64,000 nt of DNA from contig NZ_JARXZC010000031.1 in assembly GCF_029894335.1 (NCBI RefSeq), positions 30,248 through 94,247 of the forward strand, in the 5' to 3' direction. This document shows, piece after piece, positions 51,198-58,883 of this stretch. Origin of the DNA: Kitasatospora sp. MAP5-34 (GTDB lineage: Bacteria; Actinomycetota; Actinomycetes; Streptomycetales; Streptomycetaceae). The notes under the pieces were generated by a model. It ran no database searches. It saw only the letters and a program-made list of their open reading frames with translations, and was not told the DNA's origin. Position 1 is the stretch's first letter; every line of letters begins with the position of its first letter. Both the position numbers and the translations under genes were made by a program.

Positions 51198-52760
51198 GTG
51201 GACAAGCCTACGGCCCCGCCGCCAGGCCCGTCATCCCACGACCGGCGACGGGAACACCGCGCGTCGGAGCCCCACCCCGCGCTCGTCGACACCACCTCCG
51301 GGGAACCGCCGCACAACATCGACGCCGAACAGGCGGTCCTCGGCGCGTGCATGCTGAAGCACCAAGCGGTGGATCAGGTCCGGGGCACGCTGGACGCGGG
51401 CGACTTCTACCGGCCCGCCCACGAGACCATCTGGCGCGCGATCCTCGCCCTGCGCGCCGAGGACGCCCCGACCGACCCCATCGCCCTCGCGGACCACCTG
51501 CTGGGCAAGGGAGATCTCTCCCGCGTCGGTGGCTCGTCCTACCTCCACACGCTGGTCGCCGTCGCGCCGCCCTCGACGGACAACGCCGACTACTACGCGC
51601 AGATCGTGCGCCGCGCCGCCCAACTGCGGACTCTGCATGCCACCGGCATCCGCACCGTCCACCACGCGCTGACTCCGGGTGCCGACCCGGACGAGATCCG
51701 CACGGCCGTCGAGACGGAGATCCGTGCCGAGCGCGAGCGCGCTCTGGCCTCCGGCAGCAGCCGCCTGTCCCGCTACATCGTCAACGGCTGGGACTTCGTC
51801 ACCAAGACCGGCGCGGACAAGGAACCCCTGTGGGGCACCCGCGAACAGACCGCCTGGGCCTCCGGCGAAAGCCTGATGATTGTCGGCGCACCCGGCGTCG
51901 GCAAGACCACCATCGCCCACCAGGTCGTCCTCGCCCGCCTCGGCCTGCAAGCCTCCGTCTTCGACCTGCCCGTCGCTGAGGGCGAACGCGTCCTCTACCT
52001 CGCCATGGACCGCCCCCAGCAGATCGCCCGTGCCATGGCCCGCCGCATCACCCCAGCCGACGAGGCCCACCTGCGTGACCGGCTCGCCGTGTGGCAGGGA
52101 CCGCTGCCCGCCACCCTCGACAAGGAACCCGACCTCCTCGCCGAACTCGCCGCCGCCCACCGCGCCGACACCATCGTCATCGACAGCCTCAAGGACGCGG
52201 TCAGCACCCTCGTGGACGACTCCCTCGCCGTCGCCTTCAACAACGCCCGCATGCGCGCCCTGCGCGCAGGTGTCCAGATCATGGAGCTCCACCACCAGCG
52301 CAAGGCCGCCGCTGACGCCCCACGCGGGATGCGACCGACCCTGGACCGGGTGTACGGGTCGACGTGGCTGACCGCCGGAGCGGGCAGCGTCCTGTTCATC
52401 GCCGGAGAGGCCGGCGACCCGGCGGTCACCATCCACCACCTCAAGACCGTGACCGGCGAGATCGGCCCCCTGCCGGTCGTCCACGACCACCAGCGCGGCA
52501 CCACCTACGTCGAGCCCACCCTCGACCCGGTCACCCTCCTGCGCGCCGCCCCGGACGGCCTGACCACCCGTGACCTGGCGACCGCCCTGACCGGCGAGGC
52601 CAACCCCGACCGCGCCGACATCGAGAAGGCCCGCCGCCACCTCGACCGCCTCGTCAAGACCGGACTCGCGGTCAAGGCCGAAGGCACCGCCGGAGGCGCC
52701 GGAGGCGGCCAGCAGGCCCGCTACCGCCCCTCCGCCCGGCACATCACCGCCGTCTCGTAA
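51198..52760 (+). CDS. DnaB-N/RepA-like replicative helicase of the element
   Basis: 520 residues, GTG start. Residues about 38-140 are a DnaB N-terminal domain (PHNIDAEQAVLGACMLKHQA). From about 220 a RecA/RepA-like AAA_25 ATPase follows, with GAPGVGKTTIAHQ, LYLAMDRPQQ and TIVIDSLKDAV. The C-terminus is a winged-helix-like segment (GLTTRDLATAL...ARRHLDRLVKTGL). It is probably the replication helicase or initiator of the integrated element when excised. The origin-like repeats begin immediately downstream. Confidence 0.85.
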   Translation: MDKPTAPPPGPSSHDRRREHRASEPHPALVDTTSGEPPHNIDAEQAVLGACMLKHQAVDQVRGTLDAGDFYRPAHETIWRAILALRAEDAPTDPIALADHLLGKGDLSRVGGSSYLHTLVAVAPPSTDNADYYAQIVRRAAQLRTLHATGIRTVHHALTPGADPDEIRTAVETEIRAERERALASGSSRLSRYIVNGWDFVTKTGADKEPLWGTREQTAWASGESLMIVGAPGVGKTTIAHQVVLARLGLQASVFDLPVAEGERVLYLAMDRPQQIARAMARRITPADEAHLRDRLAVWQGPLPATLDKEPDLLAELAAAHRADTIVIDSLKDAVSTLVDDSLAVAFNNARMRALRAGVQIMELHHQRKAAADAPRGMRPTLDRVYGSTWLTAGAGSVLFIAGEAGDPAVTIHHLKTVTGEIGPLPVVHDHQRGTTYVEPTLDPVTLLRAAPDGLTTRDLATALTGEANPDRADIEKARRHLDRLVKTGLAVKAEGTAGGAGGGQQARYRPSARHITAVS

Positions 52761-52770
52761 CCGCCACCAC

Positions 52771-53217
52771 AGTGACCGGACTGACCAGGGGCAACACAGT
52801 GACCGCGCTCCCGGTCAGTCCGTCGTACTGACCGACCCCATTGACCGAGGCTCCGGTCAGCCGGTCACTCCGACCGACCGAACTGGCCGGAGTGCCACGC
52901 GGCCAGCAGCCCGCCGACTTGCTGACCGGCCCGTCGAACGACCAACGGGCGGCACCCGCCAGGGCCACCGGGCGGCCGGTCAGTGAGCGGATCACCAGCC
53001 CAACCGGGCACCGACACCAGGCGCGGATCGTTCACGGGACCGTACACGCGCCCCTCCCGCGAAGGGGCCGGCGAAAGCCGTTCACACCGTCCACGCGGAG
53101 CAAAGAAACCGCAGGTAGAGCGATCACGGAGGCGTACACGCCGTCCACGCGACCCAGCGTTCACGCGCGAGCCCCCCTTTAGAAGGGGGCTCGCGTGTAC
53201 GCCCCACCGTGAACGCC
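52771..53217. repeat. Iteron-like region, candidate replication origin
   Basis: In the gene-free 698 bp 52761-53458, CTGACCG / CGGTCAG-type motifs (with GTGACCG and TTGACCG variants) recur at least eight times in both orientations between 52771 and 52990. Examples lie near 52772, 52798, 52812, 52827, 52840, 52853, 52920 and 52975. A second motif, GTTCACG..N..GTACACGCG or GTCCACGCG, occurs at 53029-53050, 53079-53098, 53131-53152 and, inverted, 53192-53217. An 11-bp hairpin (53166-53195) sits in the middle of the second set. This density right behind a replication gene is typical of an origin or partition site. Confidence 0.5.
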
Positions 53218-53362
53218 CCGCCTTCGAGGAGACTCCAAGCCGCCGCCCGCTGAAACCAGGTAGAGCCAGCAACAAGAGATCACCGTGATCCGAATCCTGA
53301 TCAGACCGCCGGAAGCCGGAGCAAGTTGTCGCATTGGACGGTCCTACGGCCCGCCGCCGCAA

Positions 53363-53390
53363 TTGCCCTCGCCCAGGGGTGCGAGGGCAA
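53363..53390. terminator. Hairpin downstream of the TrmO-like gene
   Basis: TTGCCCTCGC (53363-53372) pairs with GCGAGGGCAA (53381-53390) around an 8-nt loop, 69 bp beyond the stop at 53459. Confidence 0.75.
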
Positions 53391-53458
53391 GCCCGGAACC
53401 AGTGGCAGCAGGGAGGCAGAGCCACCGATGCTCGCGATCGGACAGTCACGGTCCGCCG

Positions 53459-53950
53459 TCAGTCACTGGCCGTAGGCGCGAAGTAGTCGCGGAGCATGAC
53501 AGTCGTCCATTCGGCCTGGCGTTGCTCTCCGCGAGGTCCCATCTCACCGAACCACGGCTTCACGTCCAGGACCGGCGTGCCGTCGACAGCGTCGAGGTCC
53601 TCAACGTGGAGGTCCAGGCCATCGACCTTGATCAGGCGGCAGCGGGAGACCCCGAGCCAGTTCAGGCGCCGCATGTTGCGGTGGCCGAAGATCCCGACCT
53701 CCGGCCACTCTGGGTTCTCCCGAGGCCGGCGGGCTCCGAGGTTCAGGTCGGTCGGGTCGGTGAGGTGGAAACGGAAGACGATCTCCAGGTGCGAGAAGTC
53801 CTCAAGCCCCTTGGTCGCATCGGCAGTGAAGCGGGATCCGTCCAGCCGGATGATCGCCCGGGTGCCGCCCCAGAAGTCGTCTGTTGGTTCGATCCGCCCG
53901 CCGACCACGTGGCCGAGGGCCTCGACCTCGAACGTCTCACGGTCTGCCAT
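53459..53950 (-). CDS. TrmO/TsaA-domain SAM-dependent methyltransferase-like protein
   Basis: 163 residues. EALGHVVGGRIEPTDDFWGG, the motif GLEDFSHLEIVFRFH, NPEWPEVGIFGHR and a C-terminal LDVKPWF are TsaA (UPF0066) domain features. The E. coli member TrmO methylates N6-threonylcarbamoyl-adenosine 37 of tRNA. Here the usual short motif RP..RPNPIG is modified (RRPRENPEWPEVG), so the substrate may differ. Streptomyces carry several such proteins in accessory clusters. It follows the TPR regulator gene by 13 bp in the same direction. Confidence 0.8.
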   Translation of the reverse strand: MADRETFEVEALGHVVGGRIEPTDDFWGGTRAIIRLDGSRFTADATKGLEDFSHLEIVFRFHLTDPTDLNLGARRPRENPEWPEVGIFGHRNMRRLNWLGVSRCRLIKVDGLDLHVEDLDAVDGTPVLDVKPWFGEMGPRGEQRQAEWTTVMLRDYFAPTASD

Positions 53951-53963
53951 CAGTGACTCCTCA

Positions 53964-55346
53964 TCAGGCTGTTTCGGTCAGGTATGCGGCAGCGCGTGCG
54001 TCGATCTCGGTGATCGCCGCGGTACCGCGCCGCCGGTAAGGGGAGAGCAGAGTGCGCATGTCGGCGGCGGCCTGGCGGGTGCGGCCGGACCGTACGCCGT
54101 CCATGGCATCGAGCGCCTGCGACCAAGTGCCGCAGGCCCGGTCGATGTTGTTCATCTGCGCGTACACGGAGCCGAGATATCCCAGCGTCACCGCGTGGGT
54201 GCGGGTGAACTTCGTTGCCTTGCGGGTGCGGACGCTGTGGTGGAACTCGCGGACGGAGCCGTCGAGGTCTCCCATGTCGCGCAGGGCGCACGCGGTCTCG
54301 TGGGCCAGGCTGGCCTCACCGAAGAAGAACACCCGGTCCGGCTCGGCGATGCCGTCGCTCGTGGCGGACAGGTCGTCCTCGGCCCGCAGCAGCGCCTTGG
54401 CGGCGGCGTTCTTGCGGCCGGCAGCGGCCAGGCTCCGGGCGTGGACGACGCCGAGGAGAGCCCGCTCACGTGGGGAGGCGAGCGCGTACCGGTCGCCGTC
54501 GACGGATGCGGCGGCGAGATTGAGTGCCTGCTGGTGGTGTCCGAGGTCGATGGCCTGGTGCGCCATCGCGCGCAGCACGTGAGCGGCCATCGGCGGATCG
54601 CCGGCCTCGGCCGCGAGTTTCACCGCCTCGGAGAAGTACCGCTGCGCTGTTGCGTGCTGGCCGCCGTCGAACGCCATCCAACCCGCCAGGTAGGCGAGTT
54701 CGCTGGCTGCGGAAAAGAGATCACGGCGAATACGCTCGTCGGTGAACTTACCTCGCAGGTAGGCGGTGACGTCGGTCGCCAGGTACTGCACCACGGACGT
54801 CCAGGCGTGACCACCGCCTCGCCGTTGGTCCACTTGGGAGAACAGGGTGGTCATGTCGCGGACGGCCGCGAGGTCGCCAGGGCCGACCCGCCGGGTTGCG
54901 GCAGAGCTGCGCGCACTGCCCCGCTCGGCCATGCGCTGCCACCAGTCTTCGCCGGGCAGGGAGAGCGCGGCCACCGAATAGACCGCCACCCCCAGCGCCC
55001 GCCTGCGTTCCACGTCCACGTCGGTTCTCCCGAGTTCGGCCAGCGCGCTCAGCGTATCGGCGTCCCAGTCGGGATTTTGGGGTGCGGGCGCGATCAGCCC
55101 GATCTCCTCCAGCGTCACGACCCGTCCGCCGAGCGCGCGACCCAACGCCTCGGCCAGGAAGGCACCGACATTTCCGGCCGGCTGACCGCCGTTCTTCCAA
55201 TGCGTGATGCTCGACTTGTTGGTCTCCAAGAGCTCGTCATGCTCGGCCGCCACCCGCCTGACCAGGCGCGCGATCGCATCGCCGGAGAGTTTCGTCTCGT
55301 CGATGACCTTCCGCAGCCGCTCGTTCGGTTCCCTCGTCGGCGCCAA
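53964..55346 (-). CDS. TPR-containing transcriptional regulator
   Basis: 460 residues from TTG 55346, which has AGGGAGG six bases upstream; an ATG at 55388 lacks a site. The N-terminal helical region (NERLRKVIDETKLSGDAIARL...NKSSITHWKNGGQP) resembles an HTH. The rest is TPR-like helices (HVLRAMAHQAIDLGHHQQALNL; LGYLGSVYAQMNNIDRACGTW). This architecture is common in Streptomyces cluster-situated regulators. It diverges from the tiny-protein/epimerase operon, which it may control. A GCGGTTTAA tandem repeat lies just upstream. Confidence 0.82.
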   Translation of the reverse strand: MAPTREPNERLRKVIDETKLSGDAIARLVRRVAAEHDELLETNKSSITHWKNGGQPAGNVGAFLAEALGRALGGRVVTLEEIGLIAPAPQNPDWDADTLSALAELGRTDVDVERRRALGVAVYSVAALSLPGEDWWQRMAERGSARSSAATRRVGPGDLAAVRDMTTLFSQVDQRRGGGHAWTSVVQYLATDVTAYLRGKFTDERIRRDLFSAASELAYLAGWMAFDGGQHATAQRYFSEAVKLAAEAGDPPMAAHVLRAMAHQAIDLGHHQQALNLAAASVDGDRYALASPRERALLGVVHARSLAAAGRKNAAAKALLRAEDDLSATSDGIAEPDRVFFFGEASLAHETACALRDMGDLDGSVREFHHSVRTRKATKFTRTHAVTLGYLGSVYAQMNNIDRACGTWSQALDAMDGVRSGRTRQAAADMRTLLSPYRRRGTAAITEIDARAAAYLTETA

Positions 55347-55368
55347 AGCGCACCTCCCTGACGGGCCG

Positions 55369-55386
55369 TTAAACCGCTTAAACCGC
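55369..55386. promoter_or_regulatory. Tandem 9-bp operator-like repeat at the TPR regulator start
   Basis: TTAAACCGC occurs twice in a row (55369-55377, 55378-55386), and a related inverted GCGGTTCAC lies at about 55423. They sit between the regulator's ribosome site and its promoter region and face the divergent operon, fitting an autoregulatory operator. Confidence 0.45.
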
Positions 55387-55562
55387 ATAGCGTGCCCAAC
55401 ACCGTACTCCCAGTAGCGATTAGGCGGTTCACTAACTGCATGCCGCTCGCCGGGTGGGCCGATTCGGGTCCTGGACCCCTGCGGAGCTGCGGCCTGCGGC
55501 GGCTCCTGCCATGCATTCGGCATCGAGAGCCGCCCCGCCAACTCGCGACCCCGGAGACGCTG

Positions 55563-55799
55563 ATGACAACTACCGACCGCACACCGCACCCGTGGAGCCT
55601 CAATGGCACCTCCACGCTCGCGGACCCCAGCCGGCCGATCCCGCGCCGATCCATGAGTCCGACGCGGGAGAGCACTGCGGCGACCAGCAATCGCATGCTG
55701 CTGGACGAGCACCGCAGCAAGGACGGGCTGTGCGTCCGGTGCAAGAGCCCTTGGCCCTGCGACGTGACCAGGAGCATCCGCTTCGGGAGCGCGGCGTGA
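55563..55799 (+). CDS. Small Cys-containing hypothetical protein
   Basis: 78 residues from ATG 55563 with GGAGACGCTG upstream. A hydrophilic Thr/Ser/Pro/Arg-rich first half is followed by HRSKDGLCVRCKSPWPCDV, a CxxC-x5-C cluster often seen at the end of small Streptomyces proteins and possibly zinc-binding. First gene of a set of three tiny genes coupled by GTGA overlaps. No known domain. Confidence 0.6.
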   Translation: MTTTDRTPHPWSLNGTSTLADPSRPIPRRSMSPTRESTAATSNRMLLDEHRSKDGLCVRCKSPWPCDVTRSIRFGSAA

Positions 55800-55945
55800 A
55801 CAGCTCCGAGCTCCACATCCAGGCCGGCAACCGGACCGTCATCTTCGTCCCGAACCGGGAACGCGCCCGCCGACGAGCCCTGGTCCTGCATCAGCTCGCT
55901 GCCGGTCGTCGCCGCCGCGAGCGGCACCGGGAGTCGGCGGCGTGA
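55796..55945 (+). CDS. Tiny basic protein (49 aa)
   Basis: GTG start overlapping the preceding stop (GTGA 55796-55799). The protein begins MNSSELHIQAGNRTVIFVPN and continues with an Arg-rich helix (RERARRRALVLHQLAAGRRR). Its stop in turn overlaps the next start. Probably RNA- or DNA-binding by composition only; family unknown. Confidence 0.5.
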   Translation: MNSSELHIQAGNRTVIFVPNRERARRRALVLHQLAAGRRRRERHRESAA

Positions 55946-56145
55946 GCATCGAGAACTCCCCGGACTTCAAGCTCCCCGAGGAGCGCCACCAGGGCCTGTA
56001 CATCCGCACATTCAAGATCGCGAAGGACGGTACCCGGTATGCCGACTCTGGCGTCATCACCGTGGAATCGGAACCCGACGCATACGCCTACCACCCGTCG
56101 GCCACCTGGCCTGCCTGCCGCTGCCCGCAACACCACGACAGCTGA
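55942..56145 (+). CDS. Small hypothetical protein (67 aa)
   Basis: GTG start in a GTGA overlap. A small beta-rich sequence (GLYIRTFKIAKDGTRYADSG; VITVESEP) ending in WPACRCPQHHDS, a CxC...HH cluster that could bind a metal. Third gene of the coupled trio, 70 bp before the epimerase. Confidence 0.55.
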   Translation: MSIENSPDFKLPEERHQGLYIRTFKIAKDGTRYADSGVITVESEPDAYAYHPSATWPACRCPQHHDS

Positions 56146-56215
56146 CACGAGCACCGCCAGCGGGCTACCGCGTCCCTGCGCCCCCACCAATCCCGCGTGT
56201 GAGAGGAAGAACGTC

Positions 56216-57223
56216 TTGTCCCTCGAACAGCTCTCAGGAAAGTCCGTGCTGGTCACCGGAGCCGGCGGCCTCATCGGCAGCCGCATCACGTCCCAGCTCC
56301 GCCAGCTCGGCGCCCACCCCATCTCGGTGTGCAAGCTCGACGCCTACCCGCACGAGGTGTACCGCGAGCGGTTCGGCATCGACGCCTCCGACCCGGACTT
56401 CATCGTCGGCGACATCGCCGAGCCGGACCTGATGCGCAAGGTGATCTCCGGCTGCGACTACGTGATCCACGCCGCCGCCCTGGCCGACGTGGCAGCCTGC
56501 ACCCGCCGACCGCTGGACGCCATCGACACCAACATCACCGGCACCCAGCGCGTCCTGGACGCCGTCGCCGCCTCGGGCCGGGTGCGCAGGATGGTGTTCG
56601 TCTCCTCCGCCAGCGTCTACGGCAACGGCAGCCCGCAGTTCGTTGAGGGTGCGGCGGTCCAGCCGGTGTCGGTGTACGGCAACAGCAAGGCATGGGGCGA
56701 GTACCAGACCGCCGCAGTGCTCGGCGGCGCCGGCATCTCGTACGCCGTGGTGCGGTACTTCTCGGTCTACGGCGAGCCGCAGGTCGTCAAGGAGCGGAGC
56801 CACTCATGGGTGGTCGCCTGGTTCGCCATGCGGGCCGCGCTCGGCCTCCCGCTGCACCTCAACGGCGGCGGCCACCAGATCCGCGACATGGTCCACGTGG
56901 ACGACATCGCCACCGGCACTCTGCGGGCGCTGGTCGCACCTCGCGCCCACAACGAGACCATCAACATCGGCACCGGAAGCGGTACTTCGATCCGGCAGGT
57001 TGCCGAGCTCGTCCGCAGCCACTACCCGGACGTCCCGTTGGTGGAGACGCCCATGCCGCCCGGCGACCCCGAGGGCGGTTACGCCTCCGTCCAGCGGATG
57101 GAGGAGCTGCTGGGCTGGAGGCCGAGCATCACGATGGCGGAAGGTGTCGCCCGCTACGTGGCCTGGCTGAAGGCCACCCCCGAGGCCATCCCCGACTGGA
57201 TGCGCCAGCCGGCAGCGGCCTAG
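56216..57223 (+). CDS. NAD-dependent epimerase/dehydratase (extended SDR)
   Basis: 335 residues from TTG 56216 with GAGAGGAAG upstream. Rossmann motif VTGAGGLIGSRI, VFVSSASVYGNG, and the catalytic Y-x3-K in VYGNSKAWGE. Typical of nucleotide-sugar 4-epimerases/4,6-dehydratases. It acts on a sugar nucleotide in the cytoplasm. Its stop overlaps the stop of the convergent glycosyltransferase within CTAG, so the two are tightly packed and probably functionally linked. Confidence 0.9.
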   Translation: MSLEQLSGKSVLVTGAGGLIGSRITSQLRQLGAHPISVCKLDAYPHEVYRERFGIDASDPDFIVGDIAEPDLMRKVISGCDYVIHAAALADVAACTRRPLDAIDTNITGTQRVLDAVAASGRVRRMVFVSSASVYGNGSPQFVEGAAVQPVSVYGNSKAWGEYQTAAVLGGAGISYAVVRYFSVYGEPQVVKERSHSWVVAWFAMRAALGLPLHLNGGGHQIRDMVHVDDIATGTLRALVAPRAHNETINIGTGSGTSIRQVAELVRSHYPDVPLVETPMPPGDPEGGYASVQRMEELLGWRPSITMAEGVARYVAWLKATPEAIPDWMRQPAAA

Positions 57224-58083
57224 ATGATCGGGGGCCGGCCGAGCCGGGTCATGGTCCACACCGTGCGCCAGCGCATCGGCTGGCGCCTGCCACACGGTGT
57301 GCGCCAGCCCTCGGCGAAGCCTGTGAACCACGCCTTCAGCCCGGCCGTGTCCCGGGTCCGGGCGACGGTGAGCGCCACCCACACGCCGAGGTAGACCGGC
57401 ACCAGCAGGGCCGGGAGGTGACGGCGCGCCAGGTACACGCGGTTTCGGGCATTCACCCGGTAGAAGAAGGAGTGCCGGGTCGGGCTGGTACGCGGGTGCT
57501 GGAGCAGCAGCTCGGGAACGTACAGCACCCGCCATCCGGCATCCAGCGCCCGCCAGGCCATGTCGGTCTCCTCGTGCGCGAAGAAGAAGGCGTCCGGCCA
57601 GCCCCCGACCTGCTCCAGCATCTTCGAGGACAGCGCGTGGCCACCGCCGAGGAAGCCGGTCACCTCACCGCCACGCATCGGATCACCAGCCCGCAGCCGG
57701 GGGACGTGCCGCCGCTGGGTGACGCCGGTCTCGTCCGCGATTCGGAAGCTCACGATGCCCAGCCCGGGGTCGGCCTCGTACAGGGCCGTGATCCGGGCGA
57801 GGACGTCGTCGGCAACCAGCAGGCCGTCGTCGTCCAGGTCGATCACCACGTCCACGTCCCGCAGGTGCTCCAGCGCGACGTTCCGGCCTCCGGTCACTCC
57901 GAGGTTGTCCGCCAGCTCCACGACCTCGACCCACGACGGCAGTTCCGGCAACGCACACCCGTTGCCGACCACCACGACCTTCGCGGCCTTGACCGTCTGC
58001 ATCTCCACCGAGGCCAGCAGCTCGGCCAGCTCCTTCGGCCGCGTGCCCATGGTCAGGATCGCCACGCCCAGCTTGACGCCCAC
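57220..58083 (-). CDS. Family 2 glycosyltransferase
   Basis: 287 residues, GTG start with GGGAAGAGG upstream. VAILTMGTRPKELAELLASVEMQ opens the GT-A fold, VDVVIDLDDDGLLVADDV carries the DxD, and GFLGGGHALSSKML and FFFAHEETDMAWRALDAGW complete the GT2 (rhamnosyltransferase-like) pattern. A hydrophobic C-terminal part (LPALLVPVYLGVWVALTVA) may touch the membrane. Acceptor unknown. Confidence 0.9.
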   Translation of the reverse strand: MGVKLGVAILTMGTRPKELAELLASVEMQTVKAAKVVVVGNGCALPELPSWVEVVELADNLGVTGGRNVALEHLRDVDVVIDLDDDGLLVADDVLARITALYEADPGLGIVSFRIADETGVTQRRHVPRLRAGDPMRGGEVTGFLGGGHALSSKMLEQVGGWPDAFFFAHEETDMAWRALDAGWRVLYVPELLLQHPRTSPTRHSFFYRVNARNRVYLARRHLPALLVPVYLGVWVALTVARTRDTAGLKAWFTGFAEGWRTPCGRRQPMRWRTVWTMTRLGRPPII

Positions 58084-58111
58084 CGAACCTCTTCCCTTCG
58101 AGGAATCAGAG

Positions 58112-58873
58112 ATGACCTCACGAACGCCGGATCACAGCACCGCGTCGCTCAGAGAACTCGCCGAGAACCGGAGCCTTCCAGCCCATCAGGTCATGGACCA
58201 GGACACACTCGCCTGGATCGCCGGAAACCGGCCCGAAGCCTCAGCAGCGCCGCCCACCCTGCCACATCCGCCGCTCATGCTGGTACCGGACGCCACCTGG
58301 TTCGCGGAGCCCCAGCTCGTCGACTCCATCCACGGCATCCGGCACAACGCCCGTGTCTCCCTGCTCGCCGGTCTGCTCGCCCAGGGGTACGGGCTCGACC
58401 TCGATCACACCGCGGCCCTGTGCGCCGCCGCAGCGGTCCACGACTGCCGGCGGGGCGACGACCGCGACGATCCCGGACACGGCCGACGGGCAGCACTCTG
58501 GTTCACCCACAACCAGCACGCCGTGACCACCATGCTCGGCCGGGAGCTGCCTCCTGATCTTGCCGCGCAGGCAGCCGACGCCATCGGCCTGCACGATGTC
58601 CCGTACGCGGGCTTCACCCCGCAGCAGAACCTCGCCTACCACCAGGCACGCCACCTGATCGACCTGCTCAAGGCAGCCGACTGCCTGGACCGCTACCGGC
58701 TTCCCCTCACCCGCTGGTGGCCTGACACGTCCCACCTGCGCATCGTCATCCCCGCATGGCTCCACCCCGTCGCCTTCGACCTCGTCGTCCGAAGCGAACA
58801 GGCCCGACTCAACGGCGCCACCAACCACAGCGCGCTCATCCACGCCAGCCAGATCCTCAACCCCCAGCAGTAG
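58112..58873 (+). CDS. HD-domain protein
   Basis: 253 residues, GAGGAATCAGAG before the ATG. SIHGIRHNARVSLLAGLLAQG, LCAAAAVHDCRRGDDRDDPGHG and GLHDVPYAG give the H...HD...D arrangement of an HD metal-dependent phosphohydrolase. The N-terminal 50 residues are Pro/Ala-rich. Transcribed with the large unknown gene (10-bp gap). The substrate is unknown; a nucleotide or phospho-sugar would fit the neighbours. Confidence 0.8.
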   Translation: MTSRTPDHSTASLRELAENRSLPAHQVMDQDTLAWIAGNRPEASAAPPTLPHPPLMLVPDATWFAEPQLVDSIHGIRHNARVSLLAGLLAQGYGLDLDHTAALCAAAAVHDCRRGDDRDDPGHGRRAALWFTHNQHAVTTMLGRELPPDLAAQAADAIGLHDVPYAGFTPQQNLAYHQARHLIDLLKAADCLDRYRLPLTRWWPDTSHLRIVIPAWLHPVAFDLVVRSEQARLNGATNHSALIHASQILNPQQ

Positions 58874-58883
58874 GAGGCCATCC

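Noticed and set aside
52761..53230. CRISPR array
   Set aside because: The repeats are 7-20 bp, in both orientations and irregularly spaced, without unique spacers of constant length or cas genes; iteron-like is the better description.
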